Shown here in pieces: positions 16,142 through 28,532 of a stretch of DNA of 64,000 nucleotides. Origin of the DNA: Pseudomonas khavaziana. GTDB taxonomy: Bacteria; Pseudomonadota; Gammaproteobacteria; Pseudomonadales; Pseudomonadaceae. The DNA is taken from the NCBI RefSeq assembly GCF_019145205.1, contig NZ_JAHSTT010000001.1:124001-188000 (forward strand), in the 5' to 3' direction. Made by a program: the position numbers and the translations under genes. Within the stretch, counting starts at the first letter, position 1, and each line of letters opens with the position of its first letter. The notes beneath the pieces were generated by a model. That model had not been told where the DNA came from. It ran no database searches and saw only the letters and a program-made list of their open reading frames with translations.

Positions 16142-17952
16142 CAGCGCGGGGTATCTGGAAGGCGCTGGATGTCGCCGCCGACGAATTTCGCCCATGGCAT
16201 CTGGCGATCTACGCGCTGGTTGGCGCTGATGCCCAGGTTGCCCGAGAGGCCGTCGAAACGGGTGTCCGGCAGCGCCTTGAGCTGGCCCAGGCGTGGCGCC
16301 AGGCGGTAGGCATCGACGCCCATCGCGTACAGGCGACCCAGGCTGCCATTGGCCTGTGGCCATTGTGCGGCAACCTGATTGCGCAGCGGGTCGGTGGTAT
16401 TAAGCAGCCAAGGGGTTTCGCAGAACATCACGTTGGTCATGTCCAGGTACTGGTTGCGGTCACCGCTGGCGCTGAATACGTGGGAGGTCGCGTAGACCGG
16501 CACATCACCGGCGTACTGGAAGTTCAGGGTCGGCTTGATCTGCTGGGCCAGTTGCGGGGTGACGGCCAGGAAGATGAACTCGATGTCCTGGCGACGCGAA
16601 GGCTGGGCGGCAACGTCGGTGCCGACCGTGCTTTGCAGGCTCTTGGCACGGCCTTCACTTTTGCGCAACTGAAACAGATCGGCGATCTGCTGGGCCAGTG
16701 CCACGGGCTGATCGACATATTCGACACCCATGACGGTGCCGCCATTGGCTTCCCAATCCTGGCGGAAGGCCTTGTAGACACGCTCGCCCCATTCGCCACG
16801 GGGCACCATGGCGGCGGCGCGATGCAGGCCATCGGCGCGGGCACGACGCGACACTTCACGGGCTTCGTCTTCAGCGGCCAGGCCGAACTGGAACAGTTGG
16901 GCCGGGCCTTGATCGGTCTCGCTGTAGTTCAGCGCCAGGGTAGTGATCGGCAATTGCGGGCGTGCACTGAGCTGCTTGACCAGTGGTTTTTCCAGCGGGC
17001 CAACCACCAATTGCACGCCGGCGGCCTGGGCCTTGGCGTAGAAGTCGTCGAGGGAGGTCATGCGCGAGCTGTCGTAGAACTCAATGACCGGCGCCTTCTG
17101 CCCGGCCTGCTCGGCCTGATAGTGAGCGGCCATGAAGCCTTCGCGCAGCGCCTTGCCGACCGAAGCCAACGGGCCCTCCTGTGGTAGCAGCACGGCAATC
17201 TTGTTCAAGGGCTGGCTGGCCAGTTCCTTGAGTTTGGTCAGCGGCGTGGGCAGTTGCACCGCGGCCGGGTGGCCGGGGTTCTGTGTGCGCCAGGTATCGA
17301 TGGCCGTCTGCTGTTGCTCCAGGGTGCCGGCGCCCTTGACCGCCTGGGCCAGGGTAATCCAGCCGTCCAGCGTCGGGTTGCCGGTGGCTTGCAGTTGGTC
17401 GGCCGGCAGCGCGGCAATCAATGCCCAGATGGCTTCGTGGTTGCTTGCAGCGGCATCCCCGGTGAGCAGCGGCGCCATGGCCACCCGCTCGCGAGCAGCG
17501 GCGAGGGTCTGGCCATCGGCTTCATAGGCGCGGGCATGCACGGTGCCGGTGCGGACCTGCTGGTCTGCCGGCAGCTCCTTCAGGCTTTGCAGGCTGGGGT
17601 GGTTCAGCGCCGCCAATGCCGCCTTGGGCTGGTTGCGCGTCATTGCCAGTTCGGCGGCCAGGGTGCTGGCGAATACTTGAGCGGCCGGTTTCAGGACATC
17701 CAGGGGCACCTGCGCAAGAATCTGCGACGAGCGTGCAGGGTTGTTCTGCTGGTAGGCCAGATCAGCCGCACTCAGGCGCAGCATGGCGGCCTTTTCTGGC
17801 GTCTTGGCGTTCGTTGCCTGTTCGAGCAGTTGCTCGATACTGGCATCCGGAGTCCGTGGAAGGTCGCCAAGGCTGGACGAGGGCGAGCTGGCGCAAGCGG
17901 CCAGCAAGGCAGCGAGGCAGAGGGCGGAGAGCAGCCGCAGGCAAGCGATCAT
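16141..17952 (-). CDS. lpoA: LpoA, outer-membrane activator of PBP1a
   Basis: A 603-aa lipoprotein of the LppC/LpoA family. The signal peptide ends in lipobox LLAAC (about residue 20). A helical TPR-like N-terminal half is followed by a periplasmic-binding-protein-like half (from about residue 255, NKIAVLLPQEGPLASVGKALREGF). It spans the periplasm from the outer membrane and stimulates the bifunctional peptidoglycan synthase PBP1a. The ATG at 17952 is chosen for its AGGA eight bases upstream; an in-frame TTG lies further back. It is divergent from rsmI. Confidence 0.92.
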   Translation of the reverse strand: MIACLRLLSALCLAALLAACASSPSSSLGDLPRTPDASIEQLLEQATNAKTPEKAAMLRLSAADLAYQQNNPARSSQILAQVPLDVLKPAAQVFASTLAAELAMTRNQPKAALAALNHPSLQSLKELPADQQVRTGTVHARAYEADGQTLAAARERVAMAPLLTGDAAASNHEAIWALIAALPADQLQATGNPTLDGWITLAQAVKGAGTLEQQQTAIDTWRTQNPGHPAAVQLPTPLTKLKELASQPLNKIAVLLPQEGPLASVGKALREGFMAAHYQAEQAGQKAPVIEFYDSSRMTSLDDFYAKAQAAGVQLVVGPLEKPLVKQLSARPQLPITTLALNYSETDQGPAQLFQFGLAAEDEAREVSRRARADGLHRAAAMVPRGEWGERVYKAFRQDWEANGGTVMGVEYVDQPVALAQQIADLFQLRKSEGRAKSLQSTVGTDVAAQPSRRQDIEFIFLAVTPQLAQQIKPTLNFQYAGDVPVYATSHVFSASGDRNQYLDMTNVMFCETPWLLNTTDPLRNQVAAQWPQANGSLGRLYAMGVDAYRLAPRLGQLKALPDTRFDGLSGNLGISANQRVDRQMPWAKFVGGDIQRLPDTPR

Positions 17953-18161
17953 GTAAGTGTTCCTGATACCGATCAAATTAGCGTGGAAGTGTACCCAAGC
18001 ACTGGCCCAGGCGCGACGTTAGTGGCGTGAAACAATCGATTTAGGTCGTGCAAATGTTGCGATCAACTAATAGTGGCTGAATCGACATCCACAGTGATGG
18101 CATATTTTCAAGGCGTCTACGCGCTACAATATTGCTTTTGCCAACCATCGAGGTGTGCGTT

Positions 18162-19034
18162 TTGACTGCTCCAGGTCCATTGAATTCCACTGCAGGCTCG
18201 CTTTTTGTCGTGGCGACGCCCATTGGCAACCTGGACGACATCAGTGCGCGGGCGCTGAAAGTGTTGCGCGAGGTTAAATTGGTCGCGGCCGAAGACACGC
18301 GGCACTCCCAGCGGTTGATGCAGCATTTTGGAATCAGCACGCCATTAGCGGCATGCCACGAGCACAACGAGCGTGAAGAAGGCAGCCGTTTCATCACGCG
18401 CCTGCTGGCCGGCGATGACGTGGCATTGATCTCCGATGCGGGTACGCCCTTGATTTCCGATCCGGGTTATCACTTGGTTCGCCAGGCACGCGCCGCAGGT
18501 ATCAATGTAGTGCCTGTTCCGGGAGCCTGCGCGCTGATCGCTGCATTATCTGCCGCCGGGCTGCCATCGGACCGCTTTATCTTTGAAGGCTTCTTGCCGG
18601 CCAAGGCGGTGGGGCGTCGTGCGCGCCTGCAAACGTTGAAGGAAGAGCCGCGCACTCTTATCTTCTACGAAGCCCCGCACCGTATCCTGGAATGCCTGCA
18701 GGACATGGAGCTGGTGTTTGGCGGTGAGCGCCTGGCGCTGTTGGCCCGGGAGCTGACCAAGACCTTTGAGACCCTCAAGGGCTTACCGCTGGAAGAGCTT
18801 CGCGCATTTGTCGAAGGCGACAGCAATCAGCAGCGCGGTGAGTGCGTGGTGCTGGTGGCGGGGTGGACGGCGCCGGAAAATGAAGATGCGGTGGGGAGCG
18901 AGGCGATGCGCATCCTCGATTTGCTGCTCAAGGAAATGCCGCTCAAGCGTGCCGCGGCCTTGGCGGCCGAAATTACCGGGGTGCGCAAAAATGTGTTGTA
19001 CCAGGTGGCGCTGGATAAGCAGAAAGCCGAATAG
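18162..19034 (+). CDS. rsmI: RsmI, 16S rRNA 2'-O-ribose methyltransferase
   Basis: A SAM-dependent methyltransferase (290 aa) that 2'-O-methylates C1402 of 16S rRNA. The family N-terminus is clear: LFVVATPIGNLDD, AEDTRHS, SDAGTPLISDPG and PGACALIAALSAAGLPSDRF. A TTG start at 18162 is preferred because GAGG lies eight bases before it; in-frame GTG (18153) and TTG (18132) alternatives have no better site. The gene pairs functionally with rsmH downstream, since RsmH adds the N4-methyl to the same nucleotide. Confidence 0.93.
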   Translation: MTAPGPLNSTAGSLFVVATPIGNLDDISARALKVLREVKLVAAEDTRHSQRLMQHFGISTPLAACHEHNEREEGSRFITRLLAGDDVALISDAGTPLISDPGYHLVRQARAAGINVVPVPGACALIAALSAAGLPSDRFIFEGFLPAKAVGRRARLQTLKEEPRTLIFYEAPHRILECLQDMELVFGGERLALLARELTKTFETLKGLPLEELRAFVEGDSNQQRGECVVLVAGWTAPENEDAVGSEAMRILDLLLKEMPLKRAAALAAEITGVRKNVLYQVALDKQKAE

Positions 19035-19130
19035 TTCCGGGGGCGAACCTGTATTGCGTCTGAACGTGATGGCACCGCGGTACTTTTAATACTTGTCCTG
19101 AGGCCGCCGTGCCGTTAACCTGCGCGGCGG

Positions 19131-19483
19131 AGAGTCGATTGGACAGTCGCTGCCCTCTATGAAAATTAGGGGGGGGAGGAAAGTCCGGGCTCCATAGGGC
19201 GAAGTGCCAGGTAATGCCTGGGAGGCGTGAGCCTACGGAAAGTGCCACAGAAAATAACCGCCTAAGCACTTCGGTGCCGGTAAGGGTGAAAAGGTGCGGT
19301 AAGAGCGCACCGCACGACTGGCAACAGTTCGTGGCTAGGTAAACCCCACTTGGAGCAAGACCAAATAGGGTCCCAAGGCGTGGCCCGCGCTGGGACCGGG
19401 TAGGTTGCTAAAGATGTCCAGTGATGGCCATCGTAGACGAATGACTGTTCAAGACAGAACCCGGCTTACAGATCGACTCTCCA
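19131..19483 (+). ncRNA. rnpB: RNase P RNA
   Basis: The catalytic RNA of ribonuclease P, which matures tRNA 5' ends. The 5' end AGAGTCGATTGGACAGTCGC and 3' end ..CAGATCGACTCTCCA pair as the P1 helix. Conserved bacterial A-type landmarks are GAGGAAAGTCCGGGCTCC (from about 19175), the ACAGAAA-type core around 19245, and CAAGACAGAACCCGGCTTA near the 3' end. The RNA is immediately followed by CTTTTTT, giving termination after P1. The ends are set by the P1 pairing. Confidence 0.97.
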
Positions 19484-19735
19484 CCTTTTTTCCTTGCGTT
19501 CGAATCTCGTGCGCAAACCCGGTAGTAACGCAAGAATCCCTCCCTGCCAAATCATTGGCAGATGCATCTTCGTAATACCAAAAAAATCTTACTCTTAATA
19601 AATTACTTTAACTTTAGGTCGTAGCTCTATGAGCTATTTGCCGTTGTTGAGTCAAAAACATCGTCAAACTCTCGTTTCTCCTCCTTTTACCTTCCTAAAT
19701 CTCCGTTCTGTAAGGCTTTTCCTTGAATACGCGCC
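19484..19735. other. AT-rich intergenic stretch between rnpB and the mraZ promoter
   Basis: About 250 bases with no convincing gene, unusually AT-rich for this window. It contains a perfect 7-bp hairpin CTGCCAA-ATCA-TTGGCAG at 19544-19561 without a T-tract, several A/T runs, and a pyrimidine-rich block near 19665-19700. AT-rich DNA upstream of a strong promoter could serve as an UP-like or nucleoid-protein-bound region; nothing here proves that. Confidence 0.5.
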
Positions 19736-19765
19736 TTGACGGTGTGGTAGGCGCATTCCTATAGT
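19736..19765 (+). promoter_or_regulatory. Main sigma70 promoter of the dcw cluster
   Basis: TTGACG (19736-19741) and TATAGT (19760-19765) are separated by 18 bases, a near-consensus sigma70 promoter. It lies about 75 bases upstream of the mraZ GTG. The MraZ operator repeats follow directly and would overlap the transcription start. Confidence 0.85.
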
Positions 19766-19771
19766 GTGCGC

Positions 19772-19800
19772 AAGTGGCGGAAAGTGGCACAAAGTGGGTT
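19772..19800 (+). promoter_or_regulatory. MraZ operator repeats
   Basis: Three direct copies of AAGTGG at exact 10-base intervals (GTGG at 19774, 19784 and 19794) lie just downstream of the -10 box. MraZ proteins bind short TGG-containing direct repeats of helical period in front of their own operon and repress it, so this is the expected autoregulatory site. Confidence 0.75.
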
Positions 19801-19839
19801 TTTTGAACGTAAAACGCTAAAATTTGGAGAAACGCATCT

Positions 19840-20295
19840 GTGTTTCGCGGAGCTAACGCTATCAGTCTCGATGCAAAAGGCCGTCTCGCCATGCCGAGCC
19901 GGTATCGTGACGAGCTCATTTCGCGAAGTTCAGGCCAGTTGATCATCACGATTGACGCCGTTGACCCTTGTTTGTGTGTTTACCCCCTCGATGAGTGGGA
20001 GTTGATTGAAACCAAGTTGCGCGCACTGCCTTCATTGCGTGAAGAAAACCGCCGCCTCCAGCGTTTGCTGATCGGTAATGCCGTCGACCTTGAGCTCGAT
20101 GGCAGCGGTCGTTTCCTGGTGCCACCGCGTCTGCGCGAGTACGCCAAGCTCGACAAGCGCGCAATGCTGGTGGGCCAACTGAACAAGTTCCAATTGTGGG
20201 ACGAAGATGCCTGGGATGCTGTTTCTGCAGCAGACCTGGCTGCTATTCAACAACCGGGCGCCATGCCTGATGAACTGCGTGATTTGATCCTGTGA
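19840..20295 (+). CDS. mraZ: MraZ transcriptional regulator of the dcw operon
   Basis: A 151-aa protein with two SpoVT/AbrB-like MraZ domains. The signature [22 protein letters not shown] at the start and the second copy [14 protein letters not shown] at about 84-98 are clear. It forms a ring-like oligomer, binds the repeats upstream and represses the division cluster. GTG start with a GGAG about 11 bases upstream. The stop overlaps the GTG of rsmH. Confidence 0.95.
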   Translation: MFRGANAISLDAKGRLAMPSRYRDELISRSSGQLIITIDAVDPCLCVYPLDEWELIETKLRALPSLREENRRLQRLLIGNAVDLELDGSGRFLVPPRLREYAKLDKRAMLVGQLNKFQLWDEDAWDAVSAADLAAIQQPGAMPDELRDLIL

Positions 20296-21235
20296 CTATT
20301 GATAGCGGCTTTAACCACATCACCGTACTGCTTGACGAAGCCGTCGAGGCTCTCGCCGTACGCGCGGATGGCTGCTATTTGGACGGCACCTTTGGCAGGG
20401 GCGGGCACAGCCGGTTGATACTCAGCCAGCTCGGGCCCGATGGTAAGCTGCTCGGGTTCGACAAAGACCCTCAAGCGATTGCGACCGGGCAAGCGCTAGC
20501 GGCCGAAGACGGCCGCTTTGTCGTTGTGCAACGCAGCTTTGCCGAGTTGGGTGCCGAAGTCGCCGAGCGCGGCATGGCGGGCAAGGTGGCCGGGGTTTTG
20601 CTCGACCTGGGCGTGTCTTCGCCCCAGCTCGACGACCCGGAGCGCGGCTTCAGCTTCATGAACGACGGCCCCCTAGACATGCGCATGGACCCCACTCGTG
20701 GAGTCAGTGCCGCACAGTTCATTGCCACCGCGCCGGTGGAAGAAATCGCCCGCGTATTCAAGGAATACGGTGAAGAACGCTTCGCCGGCCGCATGGCTCG
20801 TGCCGTGGTCGAGCGTCGCGAGATCCAGCCGTTCGAACGCACCGCTGACCTTGCCGAAGTGCTCAAGGTTGCCAACCCGGCCTGGGAGAAGGGCAAGAAC
20901 CCGGCAACCCGTGCGTTCCAAGGCTTGCGCATTCACGTCAACAATGAACTGGGTGATCTGGAAGCCGGTCTCGAAGCCGCACTGGAGGCTCTGGAAGTGG
21001 GCGGTCGCCTGGTGGTGATCAGCTTCCACTCCCTGGAAGACCGCATCGTCAAATTGTTCATGCGTCGTCTGGTCAAGGGCGAGTCCGACAACCTGCCGCG
21101 CAACCTGCCGGTGCGTTTCGAAGCCTTTGTGCCGAAAATCAAAATCCATGGCAAAGCGCAGTTCGCTTCCGAAGCGGAGCTCAAGGCCAACCCACGTTCC
21201 CGTAGCGCCGTCATGCGCGTCGCGGAGAAGCTGCG

Positions 21236-21239
<4 letters not shown>
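20292..21239 (+). CDS. rsmH: RsmH (MraW), 16S rRNA m4C1402 methyltransferase
   Basis: A 315-aa methyltransferase that N4-methylates C1402 of 16S rRNA. The SAM-binding segment [14 protein letters not shown], the [20 protein letters not shown] block and the C-terminal [12 protein letters not shown] are diagnostic. GTG start overlapping the mraZ stop (GTGA); the stop overlaps the GTG of ftsL, again GTGA. Confidence 0.97.
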
Positions 21240-23270
<2,031 letters not shown>

Positions 23271-23271
<1 letters not shown>

Positions 23272-24734
23272 TGTCTCTGAGCCTGAACAAGATTTTTGCC
23301 CATGCCGGCCGCGATCTGCTGATTCGCGAGTTGAGCCTGGACAGCCGTAATGTACGCGCCGGTGACCTGTTCCTGGCGGTGCCCGGCGGCAAGCTCGACG
23401 GTCGTGCGCACATTGCCGATGCCCTGCAACGCGGTGCGGCTGCCGTGGCCTATGAAGTGGAAGGCGCCACCGTGCTGCCGATCACCGACGTGCCGTTGAT
23501 CCCGGTCAAGGGCCTCGCTGCGCAGTTGTCCGATATCGCCGGGCGTTTCTACGGTGACCCGAGCCGCCAGCTCAACCTGGTGGGGGTGACCGGCACCAAT
23601 GGCAAGACCAGCGTGACCCAATTGGTCGCCCAAGCCCTTGATCTGTTGGGTCAGCACTGCGGCATTATCGGCACCCTGGGCACGGGCTTTTATGGTGCGC
23701 TGCAAAGCGGCCTGCACACCACACCGAATCCGATTGCCGTGCAAGCAACTTTGGCTGACCTGAAAAAGGCGGGTGCCAAGGCGGTTGCCATGGAAGTCTC
23801 ATCCCACGGCCTGGAGCAGGGGCGAGTTACCGCCCTGGCCTTTGACGTGGCGGTGATGACCAACCTGTCCCGCGACCACCTCGACTACCATGGCACCATG
23901 GAGGCGTACGCCGCCGCCAAGGCCAAGTTGTTTGCCTGGAATGACTTGCAATGTCGGGTGGTCAACCTCGACGACGCATTCGGTCGCCAACTGGCTGGCG
24001 AAGACAGCGAAGCGCGCCTGATCAGCTATAGCCTGCAGGACCCCAGCGCGTACCTGTTCTGCCGTGAAGCCCAGTTCAATGACGAAGGCGTGCGCGCCAC
24101 CTTGGTCACGCCCCAGGGCGAGCACCATTTGCGCAGCACCCTGCTCGGGCGTTTCAACCTGAGCAACCTGCTCGCCGCCATCGGCGCGTTGCTGGGCCTG
24201 GATTACGCCCTGGATGAAATCCTGCGCGTGCTGCCGAAGCTGGAAGGCCCGGCTGGCCGCATGCAGCGCCTGGGTGGCGGCACGCAGCCATTGGTGGTGG
24301 TCGATTACGCCCATACCCCGGATGCCTTGGAAAAAGTCCTCGAAGCCTTGCGCCCGCACGCCAAGGGCAAATTGCTCTGCCTGTTCGGCTGCGGTGGTGA
24401 CCGTGATCGCGGCAAGCGTCCGTTGATGGCCGAGATCGTCGAGCGTCTGGCCGATGGCGTAGTCGTCACCGACGATAACCCACGCAGCGAAGACCCGAGC
24501 CAGATTTTTGACGACATCCGTGTCGGCTTCAAAGATGCCGCCAAGGCCACTTTCGTTGCCGGCCGCGGCGCCGCCATTGCCCAGTTGATTGCCAGCGCCG
24601 GCGTTGACGACGTGGTGGTCCTGGCGGGCAAAGGCCACGAGGACTATCAGGAAATCAACGGCGAACGTCATGCCTTCTCCGATCTGGCCGAGGCCGACCG
24701 CGCCCTGACCGCCTGGGAGGCTGCCCATGCTTAA
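23271..24734 (+). CDS. murE: MurE, UDP-MurNAc-tripeptide synthetase
   Basis: A 487-aa Mur ligase that adds meso-diaminopimelate to UDP-MurNAc-L-Ala-D-Glu in the cytoplasm. The ATP loop GVTGTNGKTS is present. DNPRSEDP, the substrate-recognition motif of diaminopimelate-specific MurE, shows mDAP rather than lysine is used. The carbamylated-lysine region and VDYAHTPDAL are typical. Confidence 0.97.
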
Positions 24735-26097
24735 GGCGATGAAGTTCAGCGAACTGGCCCAGGCCCTGTCTGCCCGTGTACTGTCGAACGACTGCACGTT
24801 CACCGGCGTCAGTATCGACAGCCGCAATATCCAGCCTGGGCAATTGTTTGTCGCGCTGGCAGGCCCGCGTTTTGATGGTCACGACTACCTCAATGAAGTC
24901 GCCTCCAAGGGTGCCGTCGGCGCCTTGGTGCAGCGCGAAGTGGCAGACTCCACTTTGCCGCAACTGCTGGTTGCCGATACCCGCTTGGCCTTGGGCCAAT
25001 TGGGTGCGCTCAACCGTGCCGCCTTCGGTAAACCGGTAGCGGCCATCACCGGCTCCAGCGGCAAGACCACGGTCAAGGAATTGCTCGCCGGTGTCCTGCG
25101 CACGCGCGGGCCGGTACTCGCCACCCGTGGCAACCTGAACAATGACTTCGGCGCACCGCTGACCCTGCTTGAACTGGCCCCGGAACATACGGCGGCCGTG
25201 ATCGAGCTGGGCGCTTCGCGTATTGGCGAAATCGCCTACACCGTGGCGCTGACCAAGCCCCACGTTGCAATCATCAACAACGCCGGTACCGCCCATGTCG
25301 GCGAATTCGGCGGCCCGGAAAAAATTGTCGAAGCCAAGGGCGAAATCCTCGAAGGCCTCGACGCCGCGGGCACTGCCGTACTTAACCTGGACGACAAGGC
25401 TTTCGAGACCTGGCGTGTACGCGCCACCGGTCGCAAGGTGCTGACGTTTGCGGTGCTGAATGCGGCCGCCGATTTCCATGCCTCCGACATCCGTGTCGAC
25501 GCTCGTGGTTGCCCGTCCTTTACCTTGCACACCCCGCAAGGTGACGGGCACGTGCAGTTGAACCTGCTGGGCAACCATAACGTCGCCAACGCCCTGGCCG
25601 CCGCCGCCGCAGCCCACGCGCTGGGCGTGTCGCTGTTTGGTATTGCAACGGGCCTGGGCGCGGTGCAGCCGGTCAAGGGTCGTACCGTGGCGCAACTGGC
25701 CAGCAACGGCATGCGCGTGATTGATGACACCTACAACGCCAACCAGTCTTCCGTTTGCGCCGCCATCGACCTGCTCAAGGGCTTCGACGGTCGCAAGGTA
25801 CTGGTGCTGGGCGATATCGCCGAGCTGGGCGACTGGGCAGAGCAGTCCCACCGCGAAGTCGGCACTTACGCCGCCGCCAAGGTCGACGCGCTCTACGCGG
25901 TCGGCCCGAACATGGCGCACGCCGTTAGCGCATTCGGTCCCGGCGCGCGGCATTTCGCGACGCAGGCTGAATTGATCCAGGCGCTGGCCGCGACTGAACA
26001 CGACAAACACACAACCATTTTGATCAAGGGATCGCGCAGCGCGGTGATGGAAAACGTCGTCGCAGCCTTGTGTGGCTCAAGTACGGAGAAACATTAA
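24727..26097 (+). CDS. murF: MurF, UDP-MurNAc-pentapeptide synthetase
   Basis: A 456-aa Mur ligase that attaches D-Ala-D-Ala to the UDP-MurNAc-tripeptide. The ATP loop [12 protein letters not shown] and the [11 protein letters not shown] motif are family hallmarks. It overlaps murE by 8 bases, and its stop codon TAATG overlaps the mraY start. Confidence 0.96.
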   Translation: MLKAMKFSELAQALSARVLSNDCTFTGVSIDSRNIQPGQLFVALAGPRFDGHDYLNEVASKGAVGALVQREVADSTLPQLLVADTRLALGQLGALNRAAFGKPVAAITGSSGKTTVKELLAGVLRTRGPVLATRGNLNNDFGAPLTLLELAPEHTAAVIELGASRIGEIAYTVALTKPHVAIINNAGTAHVGEFGGPEKIVEAKGEILEGLDAAGTAVLNLDDKAFETWRVRATGRKVLTFAVLNAAADFHASDIRVDARGCPSFTLHTPQGDGHVQLNLLGNHNVANALAAAAAAHALGVSLFGIATGLGAVQPVKGRTVAQLASNGMRVIDDTYNANQSSVCAAIDLLKGFDGRKVLVLGDIAELGDWAEQSHREVGTYAAAKVDALYAVGPNMAHAVSAFGPGARHFATQAELIQALAATEHDKHTTILIKGSRSAVMENVVAALCGSSTEKH

Positions 26098-27179
26098 TGC
26101 TGCTGCTGCTGGCTGAGTATCTGCAACAGTTCCACAAAGGCTTCGCGGTCTTTCAGTACCTGACCCTGCGCGGGATCCTGGGTGTGCTGACTGCGTTGTG
26201 TTTGTCACTGTTCCTGGGGCCGTGGATGATCCGCACCCTGCAGAACCTGCAAATTGGTCAATCGGTTCGCAATGACGGCCCGCAGTCGCACCTGTCCAAG
26301 TCCGGCACCCCGACCATGGGCGGTGCGTTGATCCTGTCGTCCATCGGCATCAGCACATTGCTCTGGGCTGACCTGCACAACCGCTACGTGTGGGTGGTGC
26401 TGCTGGTGACCCTGTTGTTCGGCGCCATCGGCTGGGTCGATGACTACCGCAAGGTGATCGAGAAAAACTCCAAGGGGCTGCCAAGCCGCTGGAAGTATTT
26501 CTGGCAATCGGTGTTCGGTCTGGCCGCGGCGATCTTCCTCTACACCACCGCCCCGAGTGCAGTCGAGACCACCCTGATCATCCCGATGCTCAAGGACGCC
26601 AGCATTCCCCTGGGCATCGGCTTCGTGGTGCTGACCTACTTCGTGATCGTCGGCTCCAGCAATGCGGTCAACCTGACTGACGGCCTCGACGGCCTGGCGA
26701 TCATGCCGACGGTGATGGTCGGCGGCGCGCTCGGCATCTTCTGCTACCTGTCGGGTAACGTGAAATTCGCTGAATACCTGCTGATTCCTTATGTACCGGG
26801 CGCGGGTGAGTTGATCGTGTTCTGCGGCGCGCTGATCGGCGCCGGCCTGGGGTTCCTGTGGTTCAACACCTACCCCGCACAAGTCTTCATGGGCGACGTC
26901 GGCGCACTGGCGCTGGGCGCAGCCCTGGGCACCATCGCGGTGATCGTCCGCCAGGAAATCGTGCTGTTCATCATGGGCGGTGTGTTCGTGATGGAAACCC
27001 TGTCGGTGGTCATCCAGGTGGCGTCCTTCAAATTGACCGGGCGTCGTGTGTTCCGCATGGCGCCGATTCACCACCACTTTGAACTCAAGGGCTGGCCCGA
27101 GCCACGCGTGATTGTCCGCTTCTGGATCATCACTGTGATTCTGGTACTGGTTGGCCTTGCCACCCTGAAACTGAGGTAG
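26097..27179 (+). CDS. mraY: MraY, phospho-MurNAc-pentapeptide translocase
   Basis: A 360-aa multi-spanning enzyme (about 10 helices) that transfers phospho-MurNAc-pentapeptide to undecaprenyl phosphate, making lipid I. The motifs WVDDYRKV with the aspartate pair, [10 protein letters not shown] and the histidine-rich MAPIHHHFE are present. Length equals that of E. coli MraY. The start overlaps the murF stop by one base. Confidence 0.97.
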   Translation: MLLLLAEYLQQFHKGFAVFQYLTLRGILGVLTALCLSLFLGPWMIRTLQNLQIGQSVRNDGPQSHLSKSGTPTMGGALILSSIGISTLLWADLHNRYVWVVLLVTLLFGAIGWVDDYRKVIEKNSKGLPSRWKYFWQSVFGLAAAIFLYTTAPSAVETTLIIPMLKDASIPLGIGFVVLTYFVIVGSSNAVNLTDGLDGLAIMPTVMVGGALGIFCYLSGNVKFAEYLLIPYVPGAGELIVFCGALIGAGLGFLWFNTYPAQVFMGDVGALALGAALGTIAVIVRQEIVLFIMGGVFVMETLSVVIQVASFKLTGRRVFRMAPIHHHFELKGWPEPRVIVRFWIITVILVLVGLATLKLR

Positions 27180-27185
27180 AAACGA

Positions 27186-28532
27186 GTGACCCTGATCGCT
27201 TCAGACCACTTCCGCATCGTTGTCGGCCTCGGCAAGAGCGGCATGTCCCTGGTTCGCTTCCTGGCGAACCGGGGCACGTCGTTTGCCGTGGCTGATACGC
27301 GGGAAAATCCACCGGAGCTGGTCACGCTGCGCCGTGACTACCCGCACGTGGAAGTGCGTTGTGGCGAGTTGGATGTCGAGTTTCTGTGCCGTGCCGATGA
27401 GCTCTACGTGAGCCCCGGCCTGGCCCTGGCGACACCGGCCCTGCAAGCCGCTGCGGCCCGTGGCGTTAAGCTGTCCGGCGATGTCGACCTGTTCGCGCGT
27501 AACGCGAAGGCGCCGATCGTGGCCATCAGTGGCTCCAACGCGAAAAGCACCGTGACCACCCTGGTTGGCGAGATGGCGGCTGCGGCCGGCAAACGTGTGG
27601 CCGTGGGCGGCAATCTCGGCGTGCCGGCGCTGGACCTGCTCAGCGACGACGTCGAGCTTTACGTGATGGAACTCTCGAGCTTCCAGTTGGAAACCACCCA
27701 CGACCTCGGCGCCGAAGTGGCTACCGTGCTGAACGTCAGCGAAGACCACATGGACCGCTACAGTGGCCTGCCGGCTTATCACCTGGCCAAGCACCGGATC
27801 TTCCGTGGCGCCCGTCAAGTGGTGGTCAACCGTCAGGATGCCTTGAGCCGTCCGCTGATGGGCGAGGGCCTGCCATGCTGGACCTTCGGCCTGGGCAAGC
27901 CTGATTTCAAAGGCTTCGGCATTCGCGAAGAGAACGGCGAGAAATACCTGGCCTTCGAATTCCAGAACCTGATGCCGGTGCGCGAGCTGAAAATCCGCGG
28001 CGCCCATAACCAGTCCAATGCCCTGGCGGCCTTGGCGCTCGGGCATGCCGTCGGCTTGCCGTTCGACGCCATGCTCGCCAGCCTGCGCACGTTTGCCGGG
28101 CTCGAGCATCGCTGCCAGTGGGTACGCGACCTCAATGGCGTCAGCTATTACAACGATTCCAAAGCCACCAACGTCGGTGCCGCTCTGGCGGCCATCGAGG
28201 GGCTGGGGGCGGATATAGACGGCAAGCTGGTGTTGATCGCAGGTGGCGATGGCAAGGGCGCCGACTTCAAGGATCTTAAAGGCCCGGTGGCTGCACATTG
28301 CCGTGCCGTGGTGCTGATGGGCCGTGATTCGGATTTGATCGGCGCCGCCCTCGGCGATGGCGTGCCGCAAGTACGTGCTACCTCCCTGGACGACGCCATT
28401 GCCCAGTGCCAGGCGTTGGCCCAGCCGGGTGACGCGGTGTTGCTGTCGCCCGCATGTGCCAGTTTCGACATGTTCAAGAACTACGAAGAGCGCGGCCAGC
28501 TGTTCGCTCGCGCCGTGGAGGCCTTGGCATGA
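27186..28532 (+). CDS. murD: MurD, UDP-MurNAc-L-Ala--D-Glu ligase
   Basis: A 448-aa Mur ligase adding D-glutamate. The ATP loop reads SGSNAKSTV, with Ala in place of the Gly of most MurD proteins (GSNGKST); as far as I recall Pseudomonas MurD shares this. ELSSFQLETT, HRCQWV and NDSKATN are typical of the family. GTG start at 27186, six bases after mraY, using a GAGG in the mraY stop region. Stop overlaps the ftsW start. Confidence 0.96.
   Translation: MTLIASDHFRIVVGLGKSGMSLVRFLANRGTSFAVADTRENPPELVTLRRDYPHVEVRCGELDVEFLCRADELYVSPGLALATPALQAAAARGVKLSGDVDLFARNAKAPIVAISGSNAKSTVTTLVGEMAAAAGKRVAVGGNLGVPALDLLSDDVELYVMELSSFQLETTHDLGAEVATVLNVSEDHMDRYSGLPAYHLAKHRIFRGARQVVVNRQDALSRPLMGEGLPCWTFGLGKPDFKGFGIREENGEKYLAFEFQNLMPVRELKIRGAHNQSNALAALALGHAVGLPFDAMLASLRTFAGLEHRCQWVRDLNGVSYYNDSKATNVGAALAAIEGLGADIDGKLVLIAGGDGKGADFKDLKGPVAAHCRAVVLMGRDSDLIGAALGDGVPQVRATSLDDAIAQCQALAQPGDAVLLSPACASFDMFKNYEERGQLFARAVEALA

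Noticed and set aside
19493..19520. tRNA-like T-arm sequence GTTCGAATC after rnpB
   Set aside because: No anticodon arm, acceptor stem or CCA end could be found around it; probably chance similarity or a small relic.
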